Part shown: positions 1-13,500 of the stretch, one piece after another
Layout: every line of letters begins with the position of its first letter
How positions within the stretch are numbered: position 1 is the first letter of the stretch
Assembly: GCA_013397845.1 (NCBI GenBank)
Contig: VZTG01009069.1
Coordinates: 86,203 to 150,202, forward strand
From: Melanocharis versteri
Lineage: Eukaryota; Chordata; Aves; Passeriformes; Melanocharitidae
DNA: 64,000 nt
Direction of reading: 5' to 3'
Made by a program: the position numbers and the translations under genes
Notes under the pieces: model-generated
Databases searched by the model: none
What the model saw: only the letters and a program-made list of their open reading frames with translations
Told to the model about the DNA's origin: nothing

Positions 1-678
1 TCTCAGTTTACCTTTTCAGATTTCAAAGTTTTCAGGACCTGGGGATGCTGGTCAGCAGCTGGCTGAACATCAGCCAGTAGTGTGCCCAGTCGGCCAAAGA
101 AGGCCAACAGCATTCTGGCCTGTATCAGAAATACAGCAGGGCTGTGATTGTCCCTCTGTACTCTGCACTGGTGAGGGCACACATTGAGTATTGTATCCAG
201 TTCTGGGGCCCCGCTTTCAAGAGAGACATTGAGGTGCTGGAGTGTGTCCAGAGAAGGGCAATGGAGCTGGTGAGGGGTCTAGAGAGATTAAGTTTTATGA
301 GGAGTGGCTGGGTGTACTGAAGTTCTTTAGTCAGAAGAGGAACATCAGAGGTGTCCTTACTTGTCTCTAAAGCTACCTGAAATGAGACTGTAGCAAGATG
401 GGGTTCAGCCTCTTCTATCAGTCAACAGGACAGGAGGAAATGGCCTCAAATTGCACCAGGGGACACTCAGATTGGACATCAGGAAGATTTTTTTCACTGA
501 AAGGATGGTTAAGCATTGGATCAGGCTGCCCTGGGAGGTGGTAGGGTCCCCATCTGTGCAAGTGTTCAAGACACAACTGGATGTGACTCTTAGTGCTAGT
601 TTAGTTGTCAAGGTGGTGTTTGGTTGGACTCAATGACCTTGGAGGTCCATCCTAACCTAATGATTCTATGGTTCTATA
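1..678 (+). repeat. CR1 LINE 3' fragment, cut by the window start
   Basis: Degenerate 3' end of an avian CR1 non-LTR retrotransposon in plus orientation. The translated remnants follow the usual CR1 reverse-transcriptase tail order: an LYSALVRAHIEYCIQFWGP-like block near 155-215, then a VQRRAMELVRGLERL-like block near 245-290. A 3' segment with LDIRKIFFTERMVKHW-like wording follows near 465-520. It closes with the CR1 tail ATTCTATGGTTCTATAG at 662-678. Several stops and frame changes show that it is dead. The 5' end lies outside the window. Confidence 0.9.
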
Positions 679-1358
679 GTCTGTCACTAGTTGGTTTGAT
701 CTCTGTTCTGAATCATGCAAAGCACAGAATGCAAAAATAGCTTGCATTAGCAGCAGCATGTAAAGCAGGGTTTTCCATATAAAGGCCAGATAATTCCTTG
801 TGTTTGCAAGCATGGTGGGAAGGAACTAGTCAAGATTTAAACATTGCTAACATGGCATTGAAAAAGCACTCCAACTAAACTATCCATGCAAACATTCTGA
901 TCAATAGCATTTCTTTTTTAATTTTTTAGATTTATTTCTATCTTGGAGAAAATACAAGTATGTTTGTTCTATAAAATTTGCACAGGTAAAAAGCTGAGAA
1001 AATTGCTTCAATTGACTTGCCTTTATTTTTTCTTTTTAATTCCCACTTGAAAGTAGGGGTTAACAAAAGCTCATATCAATACACACCACACAAGAATTTT
1101 AAGGTTTTTGCAGAGCTGAAATAACTGGAATATGGGTTTTGTGAAGCTATTTTATTTTGTTTTGTTCTAACTAATTTGAAATCCTGAGCAACTGATGCAC
1201 ATCACTTTTTTGTTCTTCTGAATTTGTTGCATATTCATCCTTCAGATATGTGAATATTTCCATGGTTTAGGAAGTGCTGTGTTATATGCAGTTCATGATG
1301 GGGCTCTTCATCTTTATAGATGCCATATTTAGAGTATTTTTCCTTTTATCTTTGCTAG
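679..1358. other. End of the ANO3 intron upstream of the first exon in the window
   Basis: AT-rich sequence between the CR1 tail and the first recognisable ANO3 exon. It ends in the pyrimidine-rich acceptor TCTTTGCTAG at 1349-1358. I see no other gene or conserved element here. Confidence 0.7.
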
Positions 1359-1511
1359 AGTGATGCCATGGCGTTATCAGGACTCTTCTTCAAAGATGGC
1401 AAAAAGCGCATTGACTACATCTTGGTCTACAAGAAATCAAGTCTGCAGGTAGAAAAAAGAAGCACATTTGAGAAGAATCTGAGAGCAGAAGGCCTGATGT
1501 TAGAACGAGAG
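1359..1511 (+). CDS. ANO3: ANO3 window exon 1 (N-terminal cytosolic domain)
   Basis: Encodes 51 residues, phase 0 to 0, including FKDGKKRIDYILVYKK and FEKNLRAEGLMLERE, the start of the anoctamin dimerisation-type domain. The acceptor is TTTGCTAG; the second AG, two bases on, would break phase, so 1359 is preferred. The donor is GAG|GTGAGT. The human protein has about 140 residues before this point, so the earlier exons are upstream. The next intron (1512-3229) holds only AT-rich unique sequence that I cannot assign. Confidence 0.92.
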
Positions 1512-4500
1512 GTGAGTCTTGTAGCTTATGTGGCATAAAAAACCCCTGTATAATGCTATCTTACTTTACTGGGCTGATAAAAGATTCCTGATGAAATTAC
1601 AAGCCTTTACAGTCAGGCTGTTCCCATCGTCTGCTTAACCGTATTAAAGTAATAAGAAGAATAGTTTGATAATGTGTGTTTAAAATGATTTGGTGATACA
1701 TGCTTGTACATGGAATTGTAGTGCAGTACAAAGGGAAAAGTTCCAGCTTCTTATGCTTGCAGAACAGAAGAAGCTTCAGTAACCCATGTGGCTTTAGTGT
1801 ATTACCTGTATGTCTTTCAGCAGAATGCATGATTTTAAATGTCTCACTGCTTTTCAAGGGGTTAAGGTTGTCACTATTAATGTCCGGTATATCTGGTTAA
1901 TCCATGGCTAGTAACAGTAGTATTAGTATAACAATGAAAGAAAATGGAGCCAGGGAAATAGCCATGGATTTTTCCTGTCTCATAAATTACCTACAGAACA
2001 GGTATATATTTAGTCTATTCTGATGTAAGCTCCTATTGTTCATGTATCTTTCATACTGATTTTTCATCTCAGTAGAATTGTAATATATGTTCTGTGTTTA
2101 AGCAATGAGCTTGAAAGATATAGCTCACAATATAGCATATGGAATATTCACAAGTAACTTACCTGACTAAAATTTGGTTTTAAGGCTTTCAAAAATTGTT
2201 ACAGTATAGTAGTAAAAATATCTGGTTTTGTTCCAATTTAAATAAATACTAAAAATCTTAGCTTTTGTCAGTTCAGAATTATTGACATTCAGAAACAAAT
2301 GGTTTTATAAGATCTGAAATGTTTTGTTTTCCACTAGTATTTTATTTTATCCACGTCTTTTGAGAAAGTAAATTGTTTTAGGTGGTGGTATGGAACTGTG
2401 ATATGGCTTTATGGAACTGGTAGCTAAAACAGTGAACATTTGAAGTGTTATTAACCTGTTAACTACATTTTCTTTTACCTTTACTTACCAAACCTTGCGA
2501 ACTCAAGTTTTTGGAGGCTTTAGTTAGACTCAACTCAAATATCAAAATATCTACTTATAAAATCTCAAGCAAATACATCTGGAAGAAGGGTGGGGAACTG
2601 AAGTGTTCGTAAGAGAAGGTGAATATAGAAATCTGTGAGGCTGAAACTCTTGTTTTATGTACAAATAAATTAGTGATGAAAAACATTTTTGTAGAGTGCA
2701 CACTGTAATTTTAATAAAAAACCATCTCAATTCATACACATTTAAAAGTTCCCAGCAGATATCTCAATTACTGAACCATTCCCTTGAGTTACCATTTTGG
2801 CAGAGTGCAACCTGGAGCCTTCTCTCATCTATTGTCATGTCTTTAGCAGCTGACCACACTTCTTCTTTAATGGGAGACACGCAGGATGGTCTTCAATCTG
2901 CTTATTTAGGGTGATTTTGTGGAGATTTAAAATTAATTCCATGTAAAATTTATTCCATGTAAAAAGGTGCTGCATAAAGTCTTTACTTATGTTCATGACG
3001 AAAGATCTTTCCCTACAGATTCCTTTTGTCCACCAGTCTACACATACTACAGAGTCTGTAAGGGAAAAAAGTTACTGAATTTCTTTTGTCTAGAAGAGCA
3101 CTTATTTTCAGAGTTGCATGCCCAATTCAGGCCTAAAATCAGAATTTGACCCTGAAGAATGCTTCTAGAAGGGTGGTTGCTGTAGGTTTAAATTATTAAT
3201 GTGTATTTGCATGTTACTGCTCTTTACAGCCAGCTGTTACCAGCAGTGATATCATGTTCGTTAAAATTCACTGTCCATGGGAGACATTGTGCAAATATGC
3301 AGAAAGAATGAACATCAGGATGCCTTTCAGGTATTGTGGAAACTATTTTGAGAAACCTGTAATTTAGTGCTTAATATTGAAAGTTCATCGCTTACTTAAG
3401 TCTAAAATGCAGTCTTTACTGCTCTGTAGCCAGGCATGCTCAAATTTATTTTAGTGATGTGATACAGAGAGAGGAGAAACAAATAATAAGTCCTGTTCTT
3501 TCTTTTATTTTTACACAGTACTCTGTGTTACTTGTTTTCAAAATTGCCTTCTAAATCAAATCGAGCATATGTCTTTAGAAAACACTGTTAGTAGTTCACA
3601 CATTGTTTTGGATGTTCTTGGCAGAGTTTCAGATATTCTCCATCTGAGCTCGAGTATCCTCCATGATTTTAGGATTTTTCTGAAGTCTTACTGAGAAGCA
3701 GGTGAAATGACAGAAAAATCTAGTGTCTTCCGTGTCTCCAATATAACACATATTGTCACAATTTGAGTAAAATGAGGTCTAGTAGCTTTCCTTCGGCAGA
3801 ATAATGGACTGAACTGAGTTCCTTATCTGAATGCAAAACAAGTTCTATTGTATGTTTTTGCAATAAATATTTGTTATTAATTTGTGGGACAGGTTAATAT
3901 TTCCTGCAACAATACGTAAGTCTTTAAAGGAGAAAATGTGCCTTTCAAATTGATTAATAATATTCTTAGACAGACAGAAGAGCATATAGTGTGCTGTAAC
4001 CCTCTCCATGAGTTAAAGCGGTAACTAGATGCCGAAGGTGTGTGACTCATGGAAAATGCCCTTGCAGCACTCCTTTCTCACTCAAAACTGCCAAGTGCTC
4101 GATCTTTTGTGCTGTGGCAGTGTGGCTCTCCTGCGTTGGTCCTAAGACAGAAACAGTGATCATGAAGCATCCATTGCACAAATCTTGCTCCACGTACCCA
4201 GTTCTGTAATGAGTTTTCACATCATCCCATTAAACCTTCAAAGGCCTTTCCATAAAAAAATGTTTTCTGTAACAGTCATCTTCCATATGTTTAAGAATAT
4301 TTATATAGTGCTATTTGAGCTTATCTAGTTAAAAAAAATACTTGTCAGTATTTTAAATATGGAAGTGTTTATGTGTATACACAGAAATAATACGAATTCC
4401 AATTAAAAATGATTTTTTCTTACTTTTGATACATTAATTCATGAAACTGTGTTTTAGCAATGGTTTGAATTCTTCATAATTTTAGTTACTTCATTGATCC

Positions 4501-7500
4501 ATAGTGTTCTCAGAAAAAAATGGCTGACTTTTGCAATCCTGCTTTATTTGGAAGGCATTCTAGGTCATGTTTGTTTGTTATATTATTAAATGACATGTAA
4601 ACATGTTCTTTTTGTTATTTCCCCAAAGTGTCTTTATTCCTTGACTGTTGCTTTAGCTTCTTTTTATCCAATTCATTTCAGTAAACCAAAAGTAGATAAA
4701 ATACTAAATTTTGCAATTTCACCTTTTTGGTAGTTTTGCTGTACAATGAGATACATATATTTGGTAAGAATTTTTGCCACCTCTACCTCCATAATAGAAC
4801 TGTGAGAAATAGTAAATTGGTCAACATTTCTATTCTCTTTAAAAATATTTTAATAGGAATTTAAATGAAATTGCAGTTTAAAACTTGTGTGAATATTTCA
4901 GTCTATTTCTTGAATTTCTATACCATTTAAAACAGAAGACTCAACACAATTCTGTTACGAACATAAACTGGATGTAGCAGAACAGAAAAACAGTCTGCCC
5001 TGCTTTGCAAGCAGCCTTTCTAAAGTGTCCCCTACAGGACATGAGCAGTTTCTCGTGAATACCTTCTCTATTTATAGAAGGCTCTGCTTTAGAAACTTGC
5101 TGAGGCAAAGTTCAAGTCTTCGTCTTTGTTCATATTTGCCCGGATGGCTTTTTCATGGATGCAAAAATATAAATCTACACTCCTGTAACAACATCCTGTG
5201 ACCACACATTTTATAATTTAATTACATATTCTGTCAGAAACACTTGTGTTCGAAGTGTTGAACTTGCTTTTTTTAACAAAACATTTCCTACCTGGATGGT
5301 GTGTATTGTTTTCCCGAGGTAACCATTCAATGGGCAAAGGAACCTCAAATGATACAATTCTCCCACAATTCGTGATTACTCAGTGAACTAGAGTATCTTC
5401 TTCCCAAAAAGTTTTACGTCATCCTTAGGTAGATTTAAGTAGGCCTGAGAGAAGAAGAGAGTTGGACTTGATGATCTTTGTGAGTCCCTTCTTACTTGAG
5501 ATATTCTGTAATTCTAAAAAGCAACCTATTTCTCTTAGCCTTTATCTGTTTTATCTGTGGTTTCTGACTGGTTCTAGTATATAGTTAAAGACGACAGATA
5601 ACCTTCCTGGAAGTATTTTAATGGAGTATACCCGTTTGCTCTTGCACAGTCTTGCAAAATTTTGGCTTTTAGTTACGGTCACTAAAATATACCATATGTC
5701 AATATCATCTGTGAATAACACGTGAAGAATTAAAGTCATATTTTTAGTTTCATTTTGCTCAATCCAGGAATCTAAACAAAATCAACAGAATTATTATCAC
5801 ACATGTTACTTCTGTCTGTTTCTGGAAAGTAAAAATACTTCTGAGATTCACCCACAACCCCAGAACTGTTTTAGCATGCCAGTATACCAAAATTTGTTGG
5901 CAGATATGTAGTATGTATCATATATATAATACAGATGGAATCTCAGTGTTTCAATTGCAGAAGGAAATTTTTCTAAAATTTCAATAGAGAGTGTGTAGTA
6001 ATCATTATTGTCTTGTATACAAGGCTGACTTTGCAATGCTGCTTTATTTGGAAGCATATGTATGTGGTTTCAAGCAGGATTTGCATAAACATCAACGTTA
6101 GATCATGATTGAATTACAATTTTTTAAGTTTTGTAGGTATTTTTGTTAAGTATATCGTCTGTCAGCAGAAATGCAGCTACTATATGTTTCCAGAACCGAG
6201 GCAAAGCTTTAATTTTATTTGTCTGCAAGTATCTCGTGACACATAATTATTATTGTTTGTAATTAATAAATTATTTATATCTGTAACTTAGCTGAACTTC
6301 ATCTGTGCAAAACACAGGTAAGGGTAACTAAAGGGAATTAAAGAAGTGTTTTGTTAAAAAATTGTCTGAGAACCCTTCAATAACTCTTCATTGCTTAATT
6401 TACAATTCTGCCTAGCAGTACTAAGTGTCAGGCTGCCAACAGTCTGCAGATTGGTAGATACATAATTTTCCAATGGCCACGTATTTTCCAGGCAAGATGT
6501 CTTTCACCCTCTTTTTAATGTATTAATTTCAGTGGTTCTTCAATGTAAGTAATGTACTTTAATCAATCTCGAATACTACCCAGGTGTGCAGTTGCAGATC
6601 TTGCTAACTCCTGAGGAATGTGCAATATCAAGGCTTTTGTGTGGTTGAAATGTGATGTGAAATTATAGGAGGAGACCAGAAAAAAAAGCCTGAAAACCTG
6701 AAACTAGGTGTGTAAAATATAACCATGCAGCAAATACATCTCCATTTGGTTTCAAAATAACTGTTTTCAGAAGACTTTACTGGAATTTCTGGTCCTGTTT
6801 CTTTAAGTGTCTATAATCAGTGAAGGGTGGAGAGAAAAGAACTGTTAAGTGACTTATTGATTAGCTATCGTTATTGTCAGTAGCTACAGATCTAAAATGT
6901 AATTTTAGAACAAATGTAAAACTTGAAAAATGTGAAACTATGTTATTGCAATGACTTACTCTATTTCAGTTGACTTTTTAAAGTGTTTTTCACCTTTTTG
7001 TCTGTGAAAATGCATGTTTTAAAATGTCTAGCATTCTTTTGTAACGTATATGTCCTTTTCAACTGTCTCCTACTTGATTAATCTCAGCTGATTTTTGCTG
7101 TTCTTTCAGGAAAAAATGTTATTACACTGACTGGAGGAGCAAAACCATGGGCAGGTTGGTGGGTGATGTGTAGCTTCTAATTTTGTCAGATAGTCACCCT
7201 GCTAAAGAAAACCTATTCGCAGTTGTAAATTTATCCATGAAACTTGGAAAATTAGATTATTTTCCTGAAAACTCAAAATATGTCAGCTCAAAGTGTTAAA
7301 ATATTCATCTGTAACAAGGTGCAGTACTTTAAAGCTTTGCCAGTTTTCATTTTAGAAATGTAAAAATGTTTATGCCAGGGAAACAAAAAAAAAAAAGACC
7401 TTATCCTCGCAGCAAAGATTTATGCAGGATCTATCTCTGCCATTATATCTGCTGACACCAAGGCATACTTTTTAGCATGAAGGATACTTTTGAGTGTATG

Positions 7501-10500
7501 TCTCAGATTCTGGCAGTCAGCTACTTCCTTAGATATGCAAACATACTTTCTCTCCTGTGTGTCCTCGTGATCAGGAACAAATCAGTGCCACATACTGAAG
7601 GCTGCTTTGAGTTTTTATTTGCTGGCTGAGAGAATAACTTGCAAAACTCACTTGTAGCTAACTGCTGCTGCTGTTAATGTTTTTGTCAGCCAGAAGAAGG
7701 GTACAAGAGGCCATAGGGGAAGATGAAAGGAGCCTGGGAGTGCTGGGGAGTGGGAGTCGGGGACACTGAGCTGTAGTTACTCTCCATCGCTTTAGTCAGA
7801 CAATTATGTCTTGTAAATCCTAATCCCCAGCGGAAAAGATACATGAAAATATTTCACATGAGGGAAATCTCCTGGAAGAGTTCCCTATCACAGGCTTTCT
7901 TGAGATGGATCTTGAGATGATATTACTTTTGATTTAGATTCTCTTATTGTTACTTTAGATGTTAAAGAGCTCCCATTATTTCTCAGGAAAAATTTAAGTA
8001 GTCTTATGATAACAGTTTCCAAGACGATCAGCTAACAACAACAGACAAAGCACTGTTGCATGGTAAAGCGAGAAAACTTTAAACACATAAGCTGATAAAA
8101 TATGTTGAAATAAACCAATTTATAACATAGATTTACAACTGCATTTTGTCCTCTTCCCAGTTCACATGCTTGCTCCATTTTAGCATGCATTATGAAAAGT
8201 CTAAGTGATGTACTTTTAGTAAAAGGCAAAATCAACAAGCTTTCCTTCAAAATTGTCTAATTTCATCAATTATCCATCTGGTGAGTCCTGGATATTGCAT
8301 AAATTTTGTTTTCCTTATTTAGAAGGACAGATGTCTGAAAGATGCAACTTAAGTTGCATAGTACCTGTGAATCAAGTAATAAGTAATTTTCATGCCAGAT
8401 TGATTTTTTATTTGAGACAAATGCTTTTACCTGTGATTTACTTTGTGAGAATTTGGGTATGAATATTTGTCTGCATATATTTTCTGACACTTTATATAAT
8501 TCAGTGCACAAAGGAATTGTGTGAAACAAAAGAAATAAAGACAGAAGTTATATTTAAAATTGAAAGCTAAGTCTAAAATTGCTGACATACGCCTCGCATG
8601 CATACTGTCATTGTTACCTTGCATCTTACAACTTTTCAAACTTAACTGCTTCTCTGTAATTTATTTGATCTCTTGTTAAAATTTTTAAATTAAGTAGAGT
8701 TTAAATGAGCAACAATGAAGAACTACATTAAAATTCTTGTAAATCAAAATATTAAGGTTATAAAGTTTCTATAATTTAAGAATACAAAGTAACACTAGTA
8801 TATTAGACCTGCTGTGACATATACACTTCTCTAACTTTACTGACATGGTTATATGATACATATATATATATATCTATAAATGTTCTTTAAAAAGCCTGCA
8901 AAAGATTATTAGGTGCATGAATGAAAGGACACGATAAATGTAATACTTAATTTCTTTTATGTGGTATCTATGTGGTGTCTCTCTGTTTATTTATACACCC
9001 CTAAAAAAGCCCTTAACATTGTGTTTAGTCCTATGAAGCTTGATTTCTATCCATAAAATCACACTATAGAAATAATTTTATCATATTCATTATGAGAAAT
9101 ATTTGGAAAGCCTTCTTCTTCTCGAAGGAAAGAAATACACATGTAAATAGGGTAGATATCAAAAATTGTCCGAACTCTCAGATTGAAGACTGAATAATCT
9201 AGTAAAACTGTCTTGTAATTGCCACATTGGACCTGCTTATTTCATGCTGGTAAAGGATGGCATTGAGGAAAAGAAAATGAAAAGATAGTTGTCTTAGTAT
9301 GCATCTCCACTCTGCCTACTGAAATGTTAAAATCACTTAATACTTCTAAGGATAGAGAACCAAAAATGACTTTGTTTAGCACCCGACCCGCAGTAAGTTT
9401 GCTTCACGAAAAGACTTTTAAAATCTTTTGGATTTCAGTCTGCACACTGAAGTGAAATTGTTGATGTTATTCCATTAAACAAAGGTATTATAATTTTCTT
9501 CTTTTTTTAGTGACTATTGTGTCCATATGTTGAATCTGTCAACCCTAACGTGTTTCCCATTACAGTACATGGAAACATACCATGCCCATGTAACTTGGTT
9601 GTGTATAGTTGACACTTCTGGCCAGTCTTGAGAGACACAAACACCGAGCAAACTACTGGGTGGTGATTGCTGTCAGAGCTACCTAACATGACTGGTGAAG
9701 TTGCTTAATTCTGCTACCTCATTCCATGAGTTTGATCATATAATGCTAAGATCATCTATATACTGTGTTCCTTTGCATTGCGGTCTGTTGAATAAATGTA
9801 ATCTTGCAAGGATTTTTGGATGAACTTGTTCTGCAAAAAGATTAACCAACCAAATACATCAGAACGGTACAACTGAGAATGGAAGTTCAGCGAAGCTGAA
9901 ATTACAAGTATTTTCATAAAATATTAAATTATATATTGCTAAGAATGAAATGCACATGTATTTCAGAGTACTACCCCTTGGTCCAAGGTGCATAGTGTTC
10001 CAGTAGCAGCAGCTGGAGTGGTTTCAGTAAAAGCATACCTGAAGCAGTATCCCATAACTTTGCAGCACCATTCCACTGGGACATTTTTTATCTCATTGCC
10101 TGAACTATTGACTTGCCCAGACCAGCTCTCTCTGCTTTTACTGTGCTAGATTGAATAGATAAGTCAGGAATCTGTTTATACTGCTACTTTTAACCTAGAA
10201 AGCCACTCTGAGTAAAAGTGCTAATACTTCGTCCTATGATTTAGGTAAAAATTTGTATTTAAAGGCAAGCTCCATGAACATTTAGTTTCTTCTTCAACAG
10301 TAAAATAATAGAAGAAAAATGTCTCTCTTGTTGGATCATTTTTATACATTTTTCAGTTGCAATATTCTATGCTATCTAGCATGAAAGGCACTAAATTTTG
10401 TCTCAGAAGAGAAACTGCAAATGTAATGTGGACACAAGCATTAATTTATTCCAGTGCTGCTTTTCATGTTAAAAGAAGCAGCCACGAGTTTTAAAGAAGA

Positions 10501-13500
10501 GCTGATTTCTTTACCATAATATTTATCTACTATTTTTTTAGATTTTTGTATGGGAGAAATGATCGAGACTTTTCCCATAACCAATTTTAAAGTACTTTCA
10601 TAATAAAAAAATCTGAAGTTAGAGGCATTGTTTTTCTCTTCTTCCTGATGCATCTGCATATTTTCCTCATTAAAAAAGAATTTTGGATTTTGACTAAAAA
10701 GTCAGCAAGTGTACAACAGAAAAAAAATTCAGGAGAGTAAAGGGGAAACTGCACTTATATAAACTGTACTATGAGAACTTCCACTGGAGCTAATAAAGAT
10801 AATCAACTCACTTACTAAGGTATTATTAAGGAGACACTTAAGGAATCCACCTCCCTGTGAACTGTATTCTGTGTTTCAGTTTCATAAACATGTTATGTTC
10901 TTTGGCTTATAATGGTTGGTGTTGAACACAAGTGGTGTTCCTCAAGTGCAGGATCAGTTACAACAGAATGTGCACCAATATCTTGCAATATATAGCAAGA
11001 AGAAAATTTTGAGAATTTTAAATGTAGCTGTAAAGTCGTTCTCCCACATTTGGCTGAAATTTCTGTCTGATACTGTGTGAAATAGGGGTAGAATGTTTTT
11101 GCTGATGTTGATAATAAAAAGTACATTTTCACAAGGGTCACTTTGTTGCCTGAGAGCAATTTGCCGTGTCATCACTTATTACTCTTTACTGCGAACATTA
11201 TTAAATTATGTTCATTCACATTATGAAAAATTATTAACATTATGAAATATAAATTTTTATTATGGGCATTATGAAATGTGTAGCTGTGCTTCTGCTTAGC
11301 ACAGGCAATGAAGTATTCACCTCAGAGAAAAAAATCTGTTACTTAGCTTTACAGTTCTTGTGGATATAAAATATATATGCTTTATATATCAGGCATGCAT
11401 ATTCATTGAGTAGAGCTCAAATTCCACTGAAAAAAATACTATTTAGGTTATGTTTTTCTCAAATTTAGACTTTTTCTGAATCTCTGATGTGCTTATTGTG
11501 TCAAGATATAGCACTTGTTTAATTTGAGATCTACTCCTTAAATAACCATGTTGCATTGCAGTTGAATATGAAAAAGTATGGGTGAGCAAGGAGCACAAAA
11601 TTGAAGTAAGCATTTGCTTGAAAATTAACTGCACTTGACTAGATTTACCTCTGTGTAAATGATGTCCGAAAACATCATTTAGGTAAGATGCAAGTAGAGC
11701 AAAAACCATTTAAGTTACCAGTATATAATTTAATTGAAGATACAACATCAATGTTCTGTTTGTGTTTTGTAGTATCAATTTTTAGGAATCTGGAGGAAGC
11801 CATATCTAGGGGTTTTTTTTTGCCTAAATACTGCATAACCATTTTGGTCTAACATATCCTTTACTTTATTGGATGTTTAGGTATACTGTTTCGTAAGGCA
11901 ATATCAGCTCTTGGACTTTTAAGAAAATTTTGCAGGGGAAAACTTTGTTGCAATTAGAAAACCATAATCTGGTCCTTATCACTCTCAAATTTACTTTAAT
12001 ATTTTATGAATTTTTGTGTCCAAGTTGCCAGAGAAAGTAATTAGATATGTTCTTGACTAAAGCATAAGCATCCACAGTTCTGCCAGATGAATTACCTTGG
12101 AAAATTAATTTCTCCAGACTCAATACTGCAGTCCCATTTTGAGCCATAATCCCGCTAATTTTAGGATGAGTTTTACTCAAGTAAAGTGTTCAAGATGGAT
12201 TGGAAATAAATATTGTTCATTTTGCTTTTTAACTCCTTATTTCCTTTTAGTTACTTAATGTGGAATTTTCCTGCTTTTATTTCATTTAATTTCATTTCTA
12301 GTATGATGTCACTAAATATGCAGTGCTGGAGATAGAAATAATAAGGAATTGAGACTGTGTAAATCTGACTTCTTATTGTCTCAGTTTGCAGAGGAATATT
12401 AGAGAGCTGAAAAGTTGGTTGCCGAGAAACCCAATGAAGCTTGATAAGGAGGCCCTGCCTGATTTGGAAGAAACAGATTGCTACACAGCACCCTTTAGCC
12501 GTGCACGCATACACCAGTAAGTGCTGGGATTGGAAAAGCACTGCCAGAGACCACAAGGATTTTCTGTTTTCTCACTTCTTAGCAAGTGCCACAGAGGTAG
12601 CTGCTAACAGATGGTCACTGGCAATGCCTAGGGTCATACTTGATATTTTTCTCTTAAAGTGAAAGTCTACTCTGTGTTACTGGCTATTTGATGGTCACTC
12701 AGTAACATAATCTGAAATTTGACTGAAAAATTAATGTTGCCATTTTAGTTTAGAAGGTTTTTGGTTTTTCTTTCCCTTACATCACAAAATGCAAATACTT
12801 GCTCAAGTTTTCTTTGCCCGGTTACTTATTTTACTTGGGCAAAACCTGATGCAGCTATTTGGAGCACCAGAAGCAAGCTAAAACCAGTGATTATTTTTCT
12901 TCTCACTTATCGGATCTGCATTTAAAAAGATCTTTGGCCTCGGAAAATACAAATATATATACAAGGAAACTATGTTCGTTCAAACCAGCATGTTGACAAT
13001 GGTATGGTTAAACTGTGACATAAATTTTTCAGTACCCAAAAAATTTAGATTTTAAAATTCTGTTTCTTAACTTTAGAGGTATTTTGTGATTACTGTTTTA
13101 GGAGAGAAAAGTTAATTTAAAGTAGAAATATGAATTAGGATAAACAGGATTTTTCCGCTCAGTAAAGAAACTATATGCTAGTGAACTGACTTTACCCCAG
13201 AAAAACAGAGTAATTGCATTATAGTCTCAATATTTTTTTTTTCAGTAACTTACCATACTGCACTGTTTCAATCCGCTGGTTTTGGTGTTTTCTTCTCAAC
13301 CAGCTCAGCTGATGTAATTAACTGTAATAGTATCGTTTCTGGCACAGCTGAGCAGGAAGAAGCTCCTGCATATCAGATTTCTGGTGTCCAGGATAAAGCC
13401 ATCTGGCCAAGGATGCGTTACTTGGCTCTGTCCTAGGATTCTCCAAGGGTACATGGTTGTGGAGCTGCTACCAAGTCTCCAGTGTGTGGATTTATTTTTT

